Positions 43,303-53,065 of a stretch of DNA of 64,000 nucleotides are shown here, one piece after another. The translations under genes were made by a program, and so were the position numbers. Source of the stretch: Paraburkholderia phenoliruptrix. Lineage in GTDB: Bacteria > Pseudomonadota > Gammaproteobacteria > Burkholderiales > Burkholderiaceae. Where the stretch lies: positions 224,130 to 288,129 of the forward strand of contig NZ_JAEUAV010000006.1 of assembly GCF_019511605.1 (NCBI RefSeq), given 5' to 3'. The notes beneath the pieces are model-generated. The model had not been told where the DNA came from and searched no databases. It saw only the letters and a list, made by a program, of their open reading frames with translations. Each line of letters starts with the position of its first letter. Positions within the stretch are counted from its first letter, which is position 1.

Positions 43303-44886
43303 TCACAAGTTGGCGAAGAAGGCCCGCGCCGCCAGCATGCATGAGCCCGCAACCAACCCGCCATGATATGAACGCAGTACCGCAGATGCGCCGCCGTCGG
43401 CTGCGCCTGCTGCTATCGCCTGTTTCGCCACTGCCGCCTTCGCATTTGCAAAACCGCGCTTGATGGGCGCGAATGGATCGTCGGCCCCGCTGACGGGCGA
43501 GTCGACATCCAGCACCGAAGTCAATCCCGCCGGCGCCCTGGCGTTCAGCCAGTACGCCTGCTCGGCGCGTGCGTTGAAGAAGAACACCATCGGGTCCGCG
43601 CCGCCGCCGCACAGCAGAACCGGCGCCTTCGGCACCCAGTTGCGAAGATCGTTGCGCTTGAAAGCCTGACGCAACGGATGCATGGGGCTCGCCGCGGGCG
43701 CCATGCCCGGCGTTGCGTTGGGGAACGCGCCGTCAGGATTCGCCGCGGCGTCTTCGAGCAATGCGCCGCGATAGCTGTTGCGCACGAGATTGGCCTCGCC
43801 AAAGCCGGCTGCGAAGAGCGGTGCCAACACCGCTGGCGTGAGCGACGGCGACGCAGGCGGCGTGATCTCAGCGAATCGCGGAGCGGGCGGCGTGCTGCTG
43901 AAAAGATGCGACGGCGGCAACTTTCCTTGCGAGAACATGGCATCGAGCGATTGCACGCCTGGCAACAGTTGCTCGATATCCGGCGCATAGGCTGCTTCGA
44001 AAAACTCGGCCGGTTTGCGATACAGGTTTCCGTAGGCGCGCTGATAACCGGTCACTGCCAAGGTTGTGAAGAGCGTCGAGCCGAGATTGACCTGCCCTGC
44101 AATGATGGCGTCCGCCGTAGCGGCAATCGCATACGGACCGGAGCCAGGCGCGGAAGCCGTTACGCTGACGCCTGCCGCCTGCAACGCGCGATGCGTTGCG
44201 AGCGCAACGAAACCGCCTTGCGAATAGCCGGTGATGAACAGCTTGCCGTTTTCGCTGATCGCCGCCCGCGAGCGGTCGCCGGTCAACAAGGCGCGCGCCG
44301 CGCGCAGCGAGTCGATCATGTCCGCGGACTGCTGGTCGGCGTTCAGGTAAGGGTGGTAGCGAAGATTCGAACCCGCATAACCTGCGTAGTTGCTGGCCGC
44401 CACGATGTAGCCGTGCGCCGCGTACATGGCGGCCACGCTCAAGCCCTCGCTGGCGCCGTCGTTCTCGGGGTCACTGCCCGTGACATCCGCGAGATCGTAC
44501 TTGCGGTAGGCGGTGGTGCCGTGCGCATACAGCATCATCGGACGGGGCCCGCTGCAGGCCGGAGCGTCGCCCTGCGGGATCATGAGCGCACCGCTCGCCG
44601 TGGCCGCCTCGCCAGCGCCCCCTATGGTCCGGTAGCCGTAATGCAGAATCTGCACGCCGCACTGCGGCTTGCCCGCCATTTGCATGAGTTGCTGCCCTGA
44701 GGCACTGTCGGCAAGCAGGTTCGACAGCGCCGCTGCGTCAAGCCGCAAGGTCGCCCTATGATCCAGCAGTCCGCCACGCTCGCGGCAAGCCTGGTCGCAT
44801 GCGGAGTCGGCTTGAGCCGACGTGGCAACGATCAACGCAACGGATAACAGCAGAGCGAAGGGCGCGGTACGGGCGGCTTGCGGCAT
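43303..44886 (-). CDS. Secreted lipase-like alpha/beta hydrolase
   Basis: A 527-residue exported hydrolase. The signal peptide is about residues 1-26 (FALLLSVALIVATSAQA). The fold includes MMLYAHGTTAYRKYD near residue 120, which gives an oxyanion region, and the nucleophile elbow TGYSQGGFVALATHRA with Ser at about 219. An acid lies near CGGGADPMV and a likely catalytic His at SYHGGL close to the C-terminus. The pattern recalls secretory (LIP) lipases and bacterial tannase/feruloyl-type esterases. It is single and convergent with ogt. Substrate unknown; extracellular or periplasmic ester hydrolysis is likely. Confidence 0.8.
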   Translation of the reverse strand: MPQAARTAPFALLLSVALIVATSAQADSACDQACRERGGLLDHRATLRLDAAALSNLLADSASGQQLMQMAGKPQCGVQILHYGYRTIGGAGEAATASGALMIPQGDAPACSGPRPMMLYAHGTTAYRKYDLADVTGSDPENDGASEGLSVAAMYAAHGYIVAASNYAGYAGSNLRYHPYLNADQQSADMIDSLRAARALLTGDRSRAAISENGKLFITGYSQGGFVALATHRALQAAGVSVTASAPGSGPYAIAATADAIIAGQVNLGSTLFTTLAVTGYQRAYGNLYRKPAEFFEAAYAPDIEQLLPGVQSLDAMFSQGKLPPSHLFSSTPPAPRFAEITPPASPSLTPAVLAPLFAAGFGEANLVRNSYRGALLEDAAANPDGAFPNATPGMAPAASPMHPLRQAFKRNDLRNWVPKAPVLLCGGGADPMVFFFNARAEQAYWLNARAPAGLTSVLDVDSPVSGADDPFAPIKRGFANAKAAVAKQAIAAGAADGGASAVLRSYHGGLVAGSCMLAARAFFANL

Positions 44887-45097
44887 GCGGGCTCCGGGTC
44901 AAGGGTCGGCGAGTGGACGGCTCTTGCCGTGCGCGGCTGAAGATGCGCGCGACCACTGCTCGAACCGTAGCATAGCCGCGAGATCAGCCGCCAAAGCGGG
45001 CGGCAGCTTGCATAGCAGCGCGATATTGCGCTCCGCATGGGGCCGACCCGCCCTCGTACCGCTCGCCGCAGCCCAGGCCGCCCTACCGCTTTCCCCG

Positions 45098-46729
45098 CTA
45101 CGCCGCCCGCAGCCGCGACGCGCCCCAACCATTCTTGCCCGCACGCCCCACCGCGAACGCGGCCTCACGCGTATCCGCCTCCACCTGGAAGGCGTGAATC
45201 GACGCCTCCAGCAGCCTTGCCTGCTCGGTCAACGTCTGCGCGACCGCGGCGGCCTGCTCGACCAGCGCGGCGTTCTGTTGGGTGACGCTGTCCATCTGCG
45301 AGACGGCGTCGCCCACCTGGTCGATGCCCGCGCTCTGCTCGGCGGCAGCCGCCGCAATATCGCGCATCACGCCCGACAGCTTCGCAATGGCCTCGCTCGC
45401 CGCCTGAATCGTGGAGCCGGTCTTGCCGACGAGTTCGACGCCGTTCTCCACGCGCCCCGTCGCGCGGCTGATCAGCGCGCGGATTTCTTTGGCCGCCGAC
45501 GCGCTGCGCTGCGCCAGCGTGCGTACTTCACCGGCCACCACCGCGAAGCCGCGCCCATCTTCGCCCGCGCGGGCCGCTTCAACAGCCGCGTTCAGCGCGA
45601 GTATGTTGGTCTGAAACGCAATGCCTTCGATCACCGCAATGATCTCCACCATCTTGTGCGATTCCGTCGAGATCTCCTGCATCGTCGTTACCGCTTCGGC
45701 CGCCATCTGCCCGCCTTGCATGACGATCTGCTCCGCGCTCGCCGTCAGTTGGCTCGCCGTCTGCGCGCTTTCGGAAGTTTGCCGGACCATCGCGGTCATC
45801 TGCTCCATGCTGGCTGCGGTCTCTTCGAGCGACGCGGCCTGGCTCTCGGTACGCGCGGACAGATCCGTATTGCCCTGGGCAATCTCGCGTGCGCCGGTTG
45901 CCACTTTGTCCGCCGCCCCGCTGATCTGCACGATGGTGCCTGCGAGCGCGTCGCGCATTTGCCGCATGGTGTGTAGAAGGCTGTAGTCGTCGCCGGAACG
46001 CAGCGCGATCGGAATGACGAGATTGCCTTTGGAGATTTCACCGGCAACCTGCGCGACGTAGGTCGGGTCGCCGCCGATGGTGCGTTGAATGCTGCGATTG
46101 GTGAACGCAACAAGCGCGGACACCAGCAGCGCGACAGCGCCGACCACCGCGCCGAGCATGTACAGCGAGCGCCTGAATGCGGCGTCGATATCGTCGACAT
46201 AAGCCCCTGTCGCAATGATCCAGTCCCACGGCGCGTAACGCACGACGTAGCCGATTTTCTCGACCGCGGCGGACGGCGGATTGCCCGGATGCGGGAACAC
46301 ATAGTCGACGAAGCCGCCCTCGGGGGCTTGCGCCACCGTCGCGAAGGTCACGTAATGATGACGGCCATCGGCATCCTCGACGCCCGCGAGATCCTTGCCG
46401 TTCGTCGCGGGTTTCATCGCGTGCATGATCATGCGCGGCTTCGAATCGAGCACGAGGAAGTAGCCGTCTTCGCCGTAACGTATGTCGCGCAGACGCTCGA
46501 GCGCCTGCTTGCGGGCCTCCGCCTCGCTGAGCGCGCCGCTTGCCGCGAGCGCCGCATACTGCTTGACGATGCTAAGCCCGACATGACCGACGTTCACGAG
46601 GTCGTGCTTGCGCTCTTCGATGCGGGTCTCGCGCGAGAGCCACGCGGCCGACACCGACACGGCGAGCAGCGCGAGCAGACTGACGACCAGCGGCAACCAG
46701 AGCTTCTGCTTGAAATTCAGTCGATGCAT
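45098..46729 (-). CDS. Methyl-accepting chemotaxis protein with sCache_2 sensor
   Basis: A 543-residue chemoreceptor. TM1 is about residues 10-30 ([20 protein letters not shown]). The periplasmic sensor is a single Cache domain ([40 protein letters not shown]), a type that often binds small carboxylates. TM2 lies at about 190-210, followed by HAMP and a signalling domain with the tip [20 protein letters not shown]. The C-terminus has no WETF-like tether, unlike the receptor at 38122, so it may rely on other receptors for adaptation. Start at 46729, where MHRLNFKQK leads into TM1. No che genes are adjacent. Confidence 0.9.
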   Translation of the reverse strand: MHRLNFKQKLWLPLVVSLLALLAVSVSAAWLSRETRIEERKHDLVNVGHVGLSIVKQYAALAASGALSEAEARKQALERLRDIRYGEDGYFLVLDSKPRMIMHAMKPATNGKDLAGVEDADGRHHYVTFATVAQAPEGGFVDYVFPHPGNPPSAAVEKIGYVVRYAPWDWIIATGAYVDDIDAAFRRSLYMLGAVVGAVALLVSALVAFTNRSIQRTIGGDPTYVAQVAGEISKGNLVIPIALRSGDDYSLLHTMRQMRDALAGTIVQISGAADKVATGAREIAQGNTDLSARTESQAASLEETAASMEQMTAMVRQTSESAQTASQLTASAEQIVMQGGQMAAEAVTTMQEISTESHKMVEIIAVIEGIAFQTNILALNAAVEAARAGEDGRGFAVVAGEVRTLAQRSASAAKEIRALISRATGRVENGVELVGKTGSTIQAASEAIAKLSGVMRDIAAAAAEQSAGIDQVGDAVSQMDSVTQQNAALVEQAAAVAQTLTEQARLLEASIHAFQVEADTREAAFAVGRAGKNGWGASRLRAA

Positions 46730-47229
46730 GCGCGTGTCCCTGTTCGTCCAGTCGAAGAAAGTCGCTGAAGCGTTACGCGAACCGCCGGCGATTCGAACTC
46801 CGCCGTCGCTCCACACGACTACTTGAACTGTCTATCGGCACGCACACAGGCGCGCTGCGTAGAGACAAACCCTTTGCCAGTCTGGTCGCGGTTAGAAGTG
46901 CGGGACTCGCCGGGTTCGATCACAGGGTGCCGGCTGGCGCCGCGCATGAAGCGCACCCTTAAGTTCGTGCAGGTGCTGTCGTTTACATCACATGTGGACC
47001 TGTCGCGAATGTACTGTCCACTCGCAGTGTCCCTGGGCAGACTGTCTGCGCACCGATCCGATGCCCTCCGCGGCCACGCTTTGGTCCGCCACAAAACGGC
47101 ACCGCAATAGTTTCGTCTAAGGGGAAACCCGTATAATGCGCCAGTGGTCAGACAACCCCGGCTCCCGCTAGTTGCGACGCCGCCGCGCCGCCTGGCGCTT
47201 CACCTTCAATCGCCATCCTGCCAAGACTC
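46730..47229. other. Divergent intergenic region chemoreceptor / DHA2 exporter
   Basis: About 500 bp with no convincing gene. It should hold the promoter of the minus-strand chemoreceptor and that of the exporter, with a TATAAT at 47132. Short imperfect repeats around 46990-47050 could be regulator sites but have no clear symmetry. Confidence 0.4.
47132..47137 (+). promoter_or_regulatory. Candidate -10 box of the DHA2 exporter gene
   Basis: A perfect TATAAT about 93 bp upstream of the exporter start. The matching -35 region (around 47109-47116) is poor, so the promoter may need an activator. Confidence 0.35.
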
Positions 47230-48792
47230 GTGACTTCCCCTGCCGCTGCTACCGCGCTGCCTTTCCGGAACGCCCTTTTCGCGATGCTCGGCATCGGTCT
47301 CGTCAACATGCTGGTGGCGCTCGATCAGACGGTCGTCAGCACGGCGCTGCCCTCCATCGTGGCGGAACTGCACGGCTTCGAGTATTACGCGTGGATCGCG
47401 AGCGCCTACCTGCTGGCTTCAGTGGTGACGGTGCCCGTGTTTGGCCGGCTGGGCGATTACTTCGGCCGCAAGCGCTTCGTGATTGCCGCGGTCATCACGT
47501 TCACGGTGGCGTCCGTGCTCTGCGGCATCGCCAACGACATGCTGTTCCTCGTGATCGCACGCGGCTTGCAAGGCGTAGGCGGCGGCATGATGGTGGGCAC
47601 CGCGTTCGCCTCGATCCCCGACCTGTTTCCCGACCCGCGCGCCCGCGTGCGCTGGCAGGTGGTGATGGCCGCGGCGTACGGCATCGGCACCGCGGCGGGG
47701 CCGTCGCTTGGCGGCTGGATGAGCGAGCATCTCGGCTGGCGCTCCACGTTTCTGATCAATTTGCCGGTCGGCGCCGCGGCGCTTTATTTCATCTGGGTGC
47801 ATTTGCCGAGCTTTGCGCGTCCGCATGAAGGCGAGGTGAAGATCGACTGGCTCGGCGCAGGACTCGTGGCCGCCGTGCTGGGAGGCCTGCAGGCTTTGAT
47901 CGAGGCTCTACCCAAAGACGGCCTGAGCGCGGGCAACATCGCGCTTGCCGTGTGCGTGCTGGTCGGCGCCATTGCGTTATACAGGTGCGAGAAGCGCGCC
48001 ACCCATCCCATCATTCCGCTCGACCTCTTCAAAGACTCGCAGCTTGTCACGCTGTTTACGCTCGGCATGCTGTCGGGCTTCGTGATGTTTTCGCTGATCT
48101 TTTTCGCGCCGCTGCTGTTGCAGGGCGGGTTTGGTCTGTCTCCGCAGCAGGCGGGGCTGCTGGCCACGCCCATCGCCGCATGTATCGCGCTTGGCAGCGT
48201 GCTCAACACGCGCATTGTGATTCACATGAAAAAGCCGACGCGCATTCTCTCCATCGGCTTCGGGTTGCTGTTGTTCGCGTCCATCGGCATTGCATTCGCC
48301 AATGCCGACACGCCGCATCTATGGATCGAATTGCCGATGGCCGCTGTCGGCATCGGCCTCGGCTTCATCCTCAACAATCTGAATGTGTTCGGCCAGGAGA
48401 TTGCGGGCCGCGAGCGCTTCGGCATTACTACGGCGCTGCTGCAGTCCACCCGAATGGTGGGCGGCATGTTGGGCACAAGCATCGTGGCGACGGTCGTGCA
48501 GCACCACTACCGCGATGTGGTCACGCGAACCATCAGCGTGCTCGGTGAACCGGCGGCCTCGCAATGGCGGCCCCGCTTCGTCGACCTGCGCATTCTGATC
48601 GACGAAGCGTCGCGCCAGAAGCTGATCGCGGACATGAAGCCGACCGCGCTCGACACGCTCGCGTTGATCGACACCGCACGCGACGCGCTCGTGCAGTCCA
48701 TTCACATCGGCGTGTGGCTGACGGCGGTCGCGGCGCTCGTCGCTGCTTTGCTGGTGCAGCGGATTTCGCACGTGGTGTTCCGCCGCGGCTAG
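47230..48792 (+). CDS. DHA2-family drug:H+ antiporter (EmrB/QacA type)
   Basis: A 520-residue major facilitator with about 14 helices, exporting drugs or toxic lipophiles with proton antiport. Typical signatures are NMLVALDQTVVSTALPSIV (the LDxTVVNVALP motif in helix 1), FGRLGDYFGRKRFVIA (motif A) and LQGVGGGMMVG in helix 4. GTG at 47230 is chosen as start; the ribosome-binding site is weak and a downstream ATG at 47284 would remove the helix 1 start. No adjacent membrane-fusion or outer-membrane protein was seen. Substrate unknown. Confidence 0.85.
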   Translation: MTSPAAATALPFRNALFAMLGIGLVNMLVALDQTVVSTALPSIVAELHGFEYYAWIASAYLLASVVTVPVFGRLGDYFGRKRFVIAAVITFTVASVLCGIANDMLFLVIARGLQGVGGGMMVGTAFASIPDLFPDPRARVRWQVVMAAAYGIGTAAGPSLGGWMSEHLGWRSTFLINLPVGAAALYFIWVHLPSFARPHEGEVKIDWLGAGLVAAVLGGLQALIEALPKDGLSAGNIALAVCVLVGAIALYRCEKRATHPIIPLDLFKDSQLVTLFTLGMLSGFVMFSLIFFAPLLLQGGFGLSPQQAGLLATPIAACIALGSVLNTRIVIHMKKPTRILSIGFGLLLFASIGIAFANADTPHLWIELPMAAVGIGLGFILNNLNVFGQEIAGRERFGITTALLQSTRMVGGMLGTSIVATVVQHHYRDVVTRTISVLGEPAASQWRPRFVDLRILIDEASRQKLIADMKPTALDTLALIDTARDALVQSIHIGVWLTAVAALVAALLVQRISHVVFRRG

Positions 48793-48885
48793 CGCCGCGA
48801 GTAGCCGGCCGCGCGCGTTCGCGGGGCCGGCGTCGAAAGTGACTGAACGCGCGCCGGCTGGCAGCGCCTTGCGCGCGTCAGGACA

Positions 48886-50235
48886 TTAGCGCACGAGGCA
48901 CGGGCGCTTGTTGTCGAATTTCCAGTTGGGAATCAGGTACTGCATGGCGACGCCGTCGTCGCGTGCGCCCAGGCCGTGCTGCTGATAGAGCGCGTGCGCC
49001 TTCTCGATCTCGTCCATATCCAGTTCCACGCCGAGGCCGGGCTTCTGCGGCACCTTGACCTTGCCGCCGACAATCTGCAACGGCTCGCGGGTCAAACGCT
49101 GGCCGTCCTGCCAGATCCAGTGCGTGTCGATTGCGGTGATCTTGCCGGGCGCGGCAGCCGCAACGTGGGTGAACATGGCAAGCGAAATGTCGAAGTGGTT
49201 GTTCGAATGCGAGCCCCACGTGAGTCCCCAGTCATGGCACATCTGCGCGACGCGCACCGAGCCCTGCATGGTCCAGAAATGCGGGTCGGCAAGCGGAATG
49301 TCCACGGACTGCAATTGGATCGCGTGGCCCATCTGACGCCAGTCGGTAGCGATCATGTTGGTTGCCGTCGGCAAGCCGGTGGCGCGGCGGAATTCCGCCA
49401 TGACCTCGCGGCCCGAATAGCCGTTTTCGGCGCCGCACGGGTCTTCCGCGTAGGCGAGCACGTCGTGCTTGCCGCGGCACAGGCGCACGGCTTCAGCGAG
49501 TGACCATGCGCCGTTCGGGTCGAGTGTCACGCGTGCGTTCGGAAAGCGTTCGGCGAGCGCCGTCACCGCCTCGATTTCCGCGTCGCCGGACAACACCCCG
49601 CCCTTCAGCTTGAAATCGTTGAAACCGTAGCGCGCCTGTGCGGCTTCGGCGAGGCGAACCACCGCTTCGGGCGTCAGGGCTTCTTCGGTGCGCAGGCGTT
49701 CCCAGTCGTCGCGTCCGTCGGCGCCGCTCGCGTACTGCAAGTCCGTCTTGTTGCGGTCGCCGATGTAGAACAGATAGCCGAGCATCTCCACTTCGTCGCG
49801 TTGCTGACCCTCGCCAAGCAGTGCCGCGACGGGCACGTCGAGATGCTGGCCGAGCAGATCGAGCAGCGCCGCTTCGAGTGCGGTTACCGCGTGAATCGTG
49901 GTGCGCAGGTCGAACGTCTGCAGACCGCGTCCCCCGGCATCGCGGTCCGCGAACTGGGTACGCGCTTTGTTCAGGATAGCTTGCAAATTGCCGATGGACT
50001 GACCGACGACGAACGGACGCGCGTCGTCGATCGTCTTGCGAATGTTCTCGCCGCCCGGCACTTCGCCGACGCCGATGTGCCCCGCGCTGTCGCGCAGAAT
50101 CACCACGTTGCGAGTGAAGAACGGACCGTGCGCGCCGCTCAGATTCAGCAACATGCTGTCACGGCCCGCGACGGGCACGACGCGCAGTTCAGTAACGGTG
50201 GGCGTATGGTTCGGATTGGAAGGTATCGTGGACAT
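48886..50235 (-). CDS. gudD: Glucarate dehydratase
   Basis: A 449-residue enolase-superfamily enzyme that dehydrates D-glucarate (and L-idarate) to 5-keto-4-deoxyglucarate. Family features are [20 protein letters not shown] near the N-terminus, [11 protein letters not shown] with the KxK catalytic lysine pair, [10 protein letters not shown] and EDPCG as metal and acid positions, and the catalytic His in [10 protein letters not shown]. Length matches GudD (446 in Escherichia coli). It is followed (45 bp upstream on the minus strand) by the gudP-like transporter gene and shares its divergent FCD regulator. Together they form a glucarate uptake and first-step module; the downstream aldolase and reductase are not here. 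Confidence 0.95.
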   Translation of the reverse strand: MSTIPSNPNHTPTVTELRVVPVAGRDSMLLNLSGAHGPFFTRNVVILRDSAGHIGVGEVPGGENIRKTIDDARPFVVGQSIGNLQAILNKARTQFADRDAGGRGLQTFDLRTTIHAVTALEAALLDLLGQHLDVPVAALLGEGQQRDEVEMLGYLFYIGDRNKTDLQYASGADGRDDWERLRTEEALTPEAVVRLAEAAQARYGFNDFKLKGGVLSGDAEIEAVTALAERFPNARVTLDPNGAWSLAEAVRLCRGKHDVLAYAEDPCGAENGYSGREVMAEFRRATGLPTATNMIATDWRQMGHAIQLQSVDIPLADPHFWTMQGSVRVAQMCHDWGLTWGSHSNNHFDISLAMFTHVAAAAPGKITAIDTHWIWQDGQRLTREPLQIVGGKVKVPQKPGLGVELDMDEIEKAHALYQQHGLGARDDGVAMQYLIPNWKFDNKRPCLVR

Positions 50236-50280
50236 GTGAACTGGACCAGGTAAGTAAGTGGGCCTGACGATGACAAGCGC

Positions 50281-51612
50281 TCAGTGTGCGCCGCCTTGCA
50301 GCGGATCGCGCAGTGCGTTGCCGTCGCCGCGTCGATTGCGTGCGAGGAAAGCCGCTGCCGCAGCGATCAGCGAGGCAACGCCCAGGCCATAAAGACCGCC
50401 GGTGATCGAACCGGTGTGCTGCTGCAGATAGCCGAACGTGGCGGGCGCAAAAAAGCCGCCCAGATTGCCGATGGAGTTGATCAGCGCAATGACCGCCGCG
50501 GCAACGCGCGCATCCAGATAGCCTTGCGGAATCGGCCAGAACAGCGACGAAGCCGCCTTGAAGCCGATCGCCGAAAAGCAGATGGCGACGAACGACAGAA
50601 CCGGATTGCCCGACGTCGATGCAAAGAGACCGCAGGCCGCAATCACCAGCGCGACCGCCAGCCACGCCTGCTGGAAACGCCATTTGGCCGAGAGCAACGC
50701 GAAACAGTACATGGCGACCATGGCGATAAGCCAGGGAATCGCGTTGAGCATGCCGACTTCGAAATCGGAAAGTCCGCCGATCTTGCGAATGATGGTAGGC
50801 AGCCAGAACGTGGCCGCGTAAATCGTCAACTGGATCGCGAAGTACAGGCAGCAGAACAGCACGATCTGCGGGTCTTTCAGCAGCTTGATGGCCGGCAGGT
50901 GCGCGCCGCCATGCGCGACGCGCTCGGCCTGTTCGGCGGCAATCGCGTCTTCCAGCGCGCGTTGCTCGTTAGCCGTGAGCCACGATGCGTCACGAATGCG
51001 CGACTTCAGGAAAATCCAGCTCACCGCGCACAGCACGACCGAAAAGCCGCCTTCGATGAGGAACATCCATTGCCAGCCGTGCAGGCCGAGTCCGCGAATG
51101 GACAGCAGACTGCCGGTGATCGGACCGGATACCACCGAGGCGATGGCCGAACCCGAGAGGAAAATCGCGACCGCCTTGCCGCGCTCCTTTTGCGGCAGCC
51201 ACTGCGTGAAATAGAACACCACGCCCGGAAAGAAACCGGCTTCCGCCACGCCGAGCAGGAAACGCAGCACATAGAAAGAGGTCTCGTTCGACACGAACGC
51301 CATCGCCGCGGCGACCACGCCCCAGGTGCCCATGATGCGCGTGAGCCAGGCCCGTGCGCCGTACTTCTGCATCAATACGTTGGACGGCACTTCGAACAGC
51401 GCATAGCCGATGAAAAACAGGCCGCTGCCGAGACCATACGCAGCGGCGCCGATGCCGAGGTCGGCTTTCATGTGAGCGTTGACGAAGCCGATGTTCACGC
51501 GGTCGATATAGTTCGCAATGAACATGATGAGGAAAAGCGGCAACACGTGCCGCTTGACCTTGGAAACGGCGGACGCCAATGGGTCCATTGCCGTGGTGAG
51601 GGCAGAGTTCAT
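50281..51612 (-). CDS. gudP: MFS glucarate/galactarate-type transporter (GudP-like)
   Basis: A 443-residue anion:cation symporter of the major facilitator superfamily. Signatures: MFIANYIDRVNIGFVNAHMK in helix 1 (the YxDRxNIG motif), GYALFEVPSNVLMQKYGAR in helices 2-3, and LGVAEAGFFPGVVFYFTQW in helix 4. GGAG precedes MNSALTT at 51612, whereas a longer frame to 51891 lacks support. It lies directly upstream of gudD and is probably co-transcribed, so D-glucarate or galactarate is the likely substrate. Regulation probably comes from the divergent FCD regulator. Confidence 0.88.
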   Translation of the reverse strand: MNSALTTAMDPLASAVSKVKRHVLPLFLIMFIANYIDRVNIGFVNAHMKADLGIGAAAYGLGSGLFFIGYALFEVPSNVLMQKYGARAWLTRIMGTWGVVAAAMAFVSNETSFYVLRFLLGVAEAGFFPGVVFYFTQWLPQKERGKAVAIFLSGSAIASVVSGPITGSLLSIRGLGLHGWQWMFLIEGGFSVVLCAVSWIFLKSRIRDASWLTANEQRALEDAIAAEQAERVAHGGAHLPAIKLLKDPQIVLFCCLYFAIQLTIYAATFWLPTIIRKIGGLSDFEVGMLNAIPWLIAMVAMYCFALLSAKWRFQQAWLAVALVIAACGLFASTSGNPVLSFVAICFSAIGFKAASSLFWPIPQGYLDARVAAAVIALINSIGNLGGFFAPATFGYLQQHTGSITGGLYGLGVASLIAAAAAFLARNRRGDGNALRDPLQGGAH

Positions 51613-51696
51613 GAAGTCTCCAATGTCGGCCGGGCGGCGGTAGTGGTACGACGTCTCGTGCGGATGACATGTGCTCAAGGCTGCCAGCGCGAGATA

Positions 51697-51711
51697 TGTC
51701 GTCAGATGACA
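51697..51711. promoter_or_regulatory. Operator-like dyad upstream of gudP
   Basis: TGTCGTCAGATGACA, a 15-bp near-palindrome (12 of 15 positions symmetric) about 85 bp upstream of the gudP start. It shares the core CGTCnGATG with the dyad at 51845-51859. Confidence 0.5.
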
Positions 51712-51844
51712 GTCTACATTTGGTGATGCACAACTTCCAATGTGGTGTTTACCCTGCCGCCGCCCTGAAACCCAGCAGACGCGGGGTCGACGCGGCTGAG
51801 CGCTTGCATTCGGCGCAGTCGCCTCGCCCGAAGCGTCGATAATA

Positions 51845-51859
51845 AGACGTCTGATGTCT
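51845..51859. promoter_or_regulatory. Operator-like dyad upstream of the FCD regulator
   Basis: AGACGTCTGATGTCT, a 15-bp near-palindrome with the same CGTCnGATG core as the site at 51697, 57 bp upstream of the regulator start. The two sites flank the divergent promoters symmetrically. Confidence 0.5.
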
Positions 51860-51915
51860 ATGCGCGTTTCGCACGCCCGGTCCACGAACAAGTCATCATT
51901 TTTGCGACAGACGCT

Positions 51916-52710
51916 ATGATGGCTGATGTCCAGACGTCACCTGACGTCGGCCGCGCCCGCGGGCGCGCATTTCCAGCCGATCAGTCAACCAGCCAAGCAA
52001 TGAGCAGCCTTACTGAGAAAGTGGTGGCCACCCTTTCCGATGACATCCGCCGCGGCGTCCTGCGACCAGGCGACCGCATCCCCACCGAAGTCGCGATGAT
52101 GAAGCAGCTGTCGGTCAGCCGCTCCGTGGTACGCGAAGCGATCTCCCGCCTGCAAGCCGCCAAAGTGGTGGAAACACGGCACGGCATCGGCACCTTCGTG
52201 CTGGCGCCTGCCGCCGAGAAAGCGATGGAACTGCCCGCCGCCGATCTGTCGAGCATGCTCGACGTGATGGCGATCATTGAATTCCGTATCGACGTGGAAG
52301 CGGCGTCGGCTGCGCTCGCCGCCGCGCGGCGCACCGACCAGAGCCTCAAGCAGATGCGCGCGGCGCTGGAGCGCTTCGAGTCCGAACTGGAGCGCGGCAG
52401 CACGGACACGCTCGCGCACGACGTCGAGTTTCATTTGCAGATCGCGCGTGCGAGCGGCAATCGTTATTTTTTCGACGTGTTGAGCCAGTTGGGAAGCGGC
52501 GTCAGCCCGCGCACGCGTCTTGGCTCGGCCGAGATTGCCAGGCTCGATCAGATCGAAACGCTGCGCCACGTGCTCAACGAACACCAGTTGATCTATCGCG
52601 CAATCGAGCGCCAGGATCCCGACGACGCCCGCGCGGCAATGCGCATGCATCTGAGCAACAGCCGCGAACGGCTGCGCCGCGCGCACGAGTCGAGCCGGCC
52701 GAAAGCGTAG
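51916..52710 (+). CDS. FadR/GntR-family regulator with FCD domain
   Basis: A 264-residue GntR-type regulator. The winged helix-turn-helix is at about residues 28-98 (VVATLSDDIRRGVLRPGDRI, LSVSRSVVREAISRLQAAKV), followed by the all-helical FCD ligand-binding domain to residue 255. It is divergent from gudP-gudD, so it most likely controls glucarate use, with glucarate or a product as inducer. Start uncertain: ATGs at 51916 and 51919 are followed by a disordered 28-residue stretch, and ATG at 52000 (MSSLTEK) begins the folded part. Two further GACGTC hexamers lie at 51933 and 51943. Confidence 0.88.
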   Translation: MMADVQTSPDVGRARGRAFPADQSTSQAMSSLTEKVVATLSDDIRRGVLRPGDRIPTEVAMMKQLSVSRSVVREAISRLQAAKVVETRHGIGTFVLAPAAEKAMELPAADLSSMLDVMAIIEFRIDVEAASAALAAARRTDQSLKQMRAALERFESELERGSTDTLAHDVEFHLQIARASGNRYFFDVLSQLGSGVSPRTRLGSAEIARLDQIETLRHVLNEHQLIYRAIERQDPDDARAAMRMHLSNSRERLRRAHESSRPKA

Positions 52711-52746
52711 CCGGAAGCGAACGCGGCCCGCTGCCGGTGTGCGGGT

Positions 52747-53064
52747 TCAGCCGCGCGGCGGCGCTTCGATCTCGAGCCCCATCAACGCCGAACTCAAGGA
52801 TTTGCCGTGCGCGTCGAGCGCGAGCGAACGCGTGACGCCTCCGCCGAGCGCCTCGCCGAGCACGAAGTTGAATGCCGCAATGGCAGGCAGCTCATAGCGC
52901 ATCACGCTGCCGCGCACGACCTCGGCGAGATGCGCCTTGACACGCTCGGCCGTCAACACCGCGCGTAGATGCTCGTAGTGCCGTGCGTCGTAGCAAATTA
53001 CCGAGATGTTCAGCGTATTGCCCTTGTCGCCGGTTCGGGAATGAGCAAGCTCACGTAGTTTCAT
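52747..53064 (-). CDS. AtuA-like C-terminal domain protein
   Basis: A 105-residue protein with the small ferredoxin-like AtuA C-terminal domain as an independent gene. The family opening KLRELAHSRTGDKGNTLNIS is present (HxRxGDKGN motif), with the RVKAHLAEVV and FNFVLGEALGGG segments. In other bacteria this domain is fused to AtuA; here it starts 1 bp after the atuA stop codon, so the two are translationally linked and probably form one complex. Reaction unknown. Confidence 0.85.
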   Translation of the reverse strand: MKLRELAHSRTGDKGNTLNISVICYDARHYEHLRAVLTAERVKAHLAEVVRGSVMRYELPAIAAFNFVLGEALGGGVTRSLALDAHGKSLSSALMGLEIEAPPRG

Positions 53065-53065
53065 C

